Shown one piece after another: positions 5,257-5,476 of a DNA stretch of 5,476 nucleotides. The translations under genes were made by a program, and so were the position numbers. This DNA comes from Ignavibacteriales bacterium UBA6490 (GTDB taxonomy: Bacteria > Bacteroidota > Ignavibacteria > Ignavibacteriales > Ignavibacteriaceae). The notes under the pieces are model-generated. The model saw only the letters and a list, made by a program, of their open reading frames with translations, was not told where the DNA came from and ran no database searches. The DNA is taken from NCBI GenBank assembly GCA_002435365.1, contig DJMM01000122.1, forward strand, positions 16,838 through 22,313, read 5' to 3'. Each line of letters begins with the position of its first letter. Position 1 is the first letter of the stretch.

Positions 5257-5476
5257 CTACAGCTTTAATCTGTCTCTAAGTTCCCTGGGGATTTTATCTT
5301 TATTATTTTTCCCGAATATTATTCTGACAACTGAAAACTTTCCGTCAGTCAGATTTATGGACGTACTTCCGAACAGATCCAATAAAACCCCGTTAAATGA
5401 TCCTTCGATAAGTCCACCGATACCGCCATATTTTGTAACAAGTACATTTGCAGCTGATCCCGGTGATTCCGGCGAG
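5257..5476 (-). CDS. C-terminal end of a beta-rich, probably exported protein (5' end outside window)
   Basis: Only the last 72 residues are present, in an open frame ending with TAG at 5257-5259 and followed by a strong terminator. The visible part reads as beta strands: NVLVTKYGGIGGLIEGSFNG, then VLLDLFGSTSINLTDGKFSVVRIIFG, and a basic tail (KNNKDKIPRELRDRLKL). The pattern YGxIGGxIEGSFxG ... DGKFSVVRI resembles the final strands of small beta-barrel domains common in Bacteroidota lipoproteins and other surface proteins of unknown role. That resemblance is from memory and the export signal is outside the window, so location and function are inferred. Confidence 0.68.
   Translation of the reverse strand, partial: SPESPGSAANVLVTKYGGIGGLIEGSFNGVLLDLFGSTSINLTDGKFSVVRIIFGKNNKDKIPRELRDRLKL

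Overview
The window looks like an ordinary chromosomal stretch of an AT-rich bacterium from the Bacteroidota/Ignavibacteriota (Chlorobi) side of the tree. That placement is an inference from moderate-to-low GC by eye, the style of the secreted S9 hydrolase, and a beta-rich C-terminal domain of a kind common in Bacteroidota surface proteins. No mobile element, CRISPR array, tRNA or rRNA was seen.

Left part (1-2338, all minus strand). Read in the direction of transcription, the order is dapF (diaminopimelate epimerase, lysine and peptidoglycan precursor synthesis), a 99-residue ferredoxin-fold/ABM-like protein 23 bp downstream, then after 88 bp a five-helix membrane b-type cytochrome, then 10 bp further a membrane-anchored protein that leaves the window. 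The last two are tightly coupled: the cytochrome stop codon abuts the next ribosome binding site. The cytochrome carries two H-x13-H pairs on two helices, the classical signature for two stacked b hemes, so this pair probably belongs to a transmembrane electron-transfer module continuing to the left.

Middle (2339-2975). A long gap of about 640 bp separates divergent genes. It holds a 15-bp palindrome between promoter-like boxes just upstream of dapF, an array of five 11-bp direct repeats with a 7+4 layout, and a string of short motifs that recurs in the same order in the intergenic region at the right end.

Right part (2976-5476). On the plus strand lie an unrecognised protein with a soluble N-terminal half and about four membrane helices ending in a GFSERMVPNL motif, then a secreted S9-type serine hydrolase with its own good promoter and an N-terminal coiled coil instead of a beta-propeller. 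After a 270-bp gap with RNA-like inverted repeats and a strong terminator, the 3' end of a minus-strand gene enters from the right; it encodes a beta-rich domain.

The strongest candidates for something undescribed are the 11-bp repeat array, the motif series shared by the two large intergenic regions, and the di-heme cytochrome module. None of the protein-coding genes by itself looks like a wholly new system.
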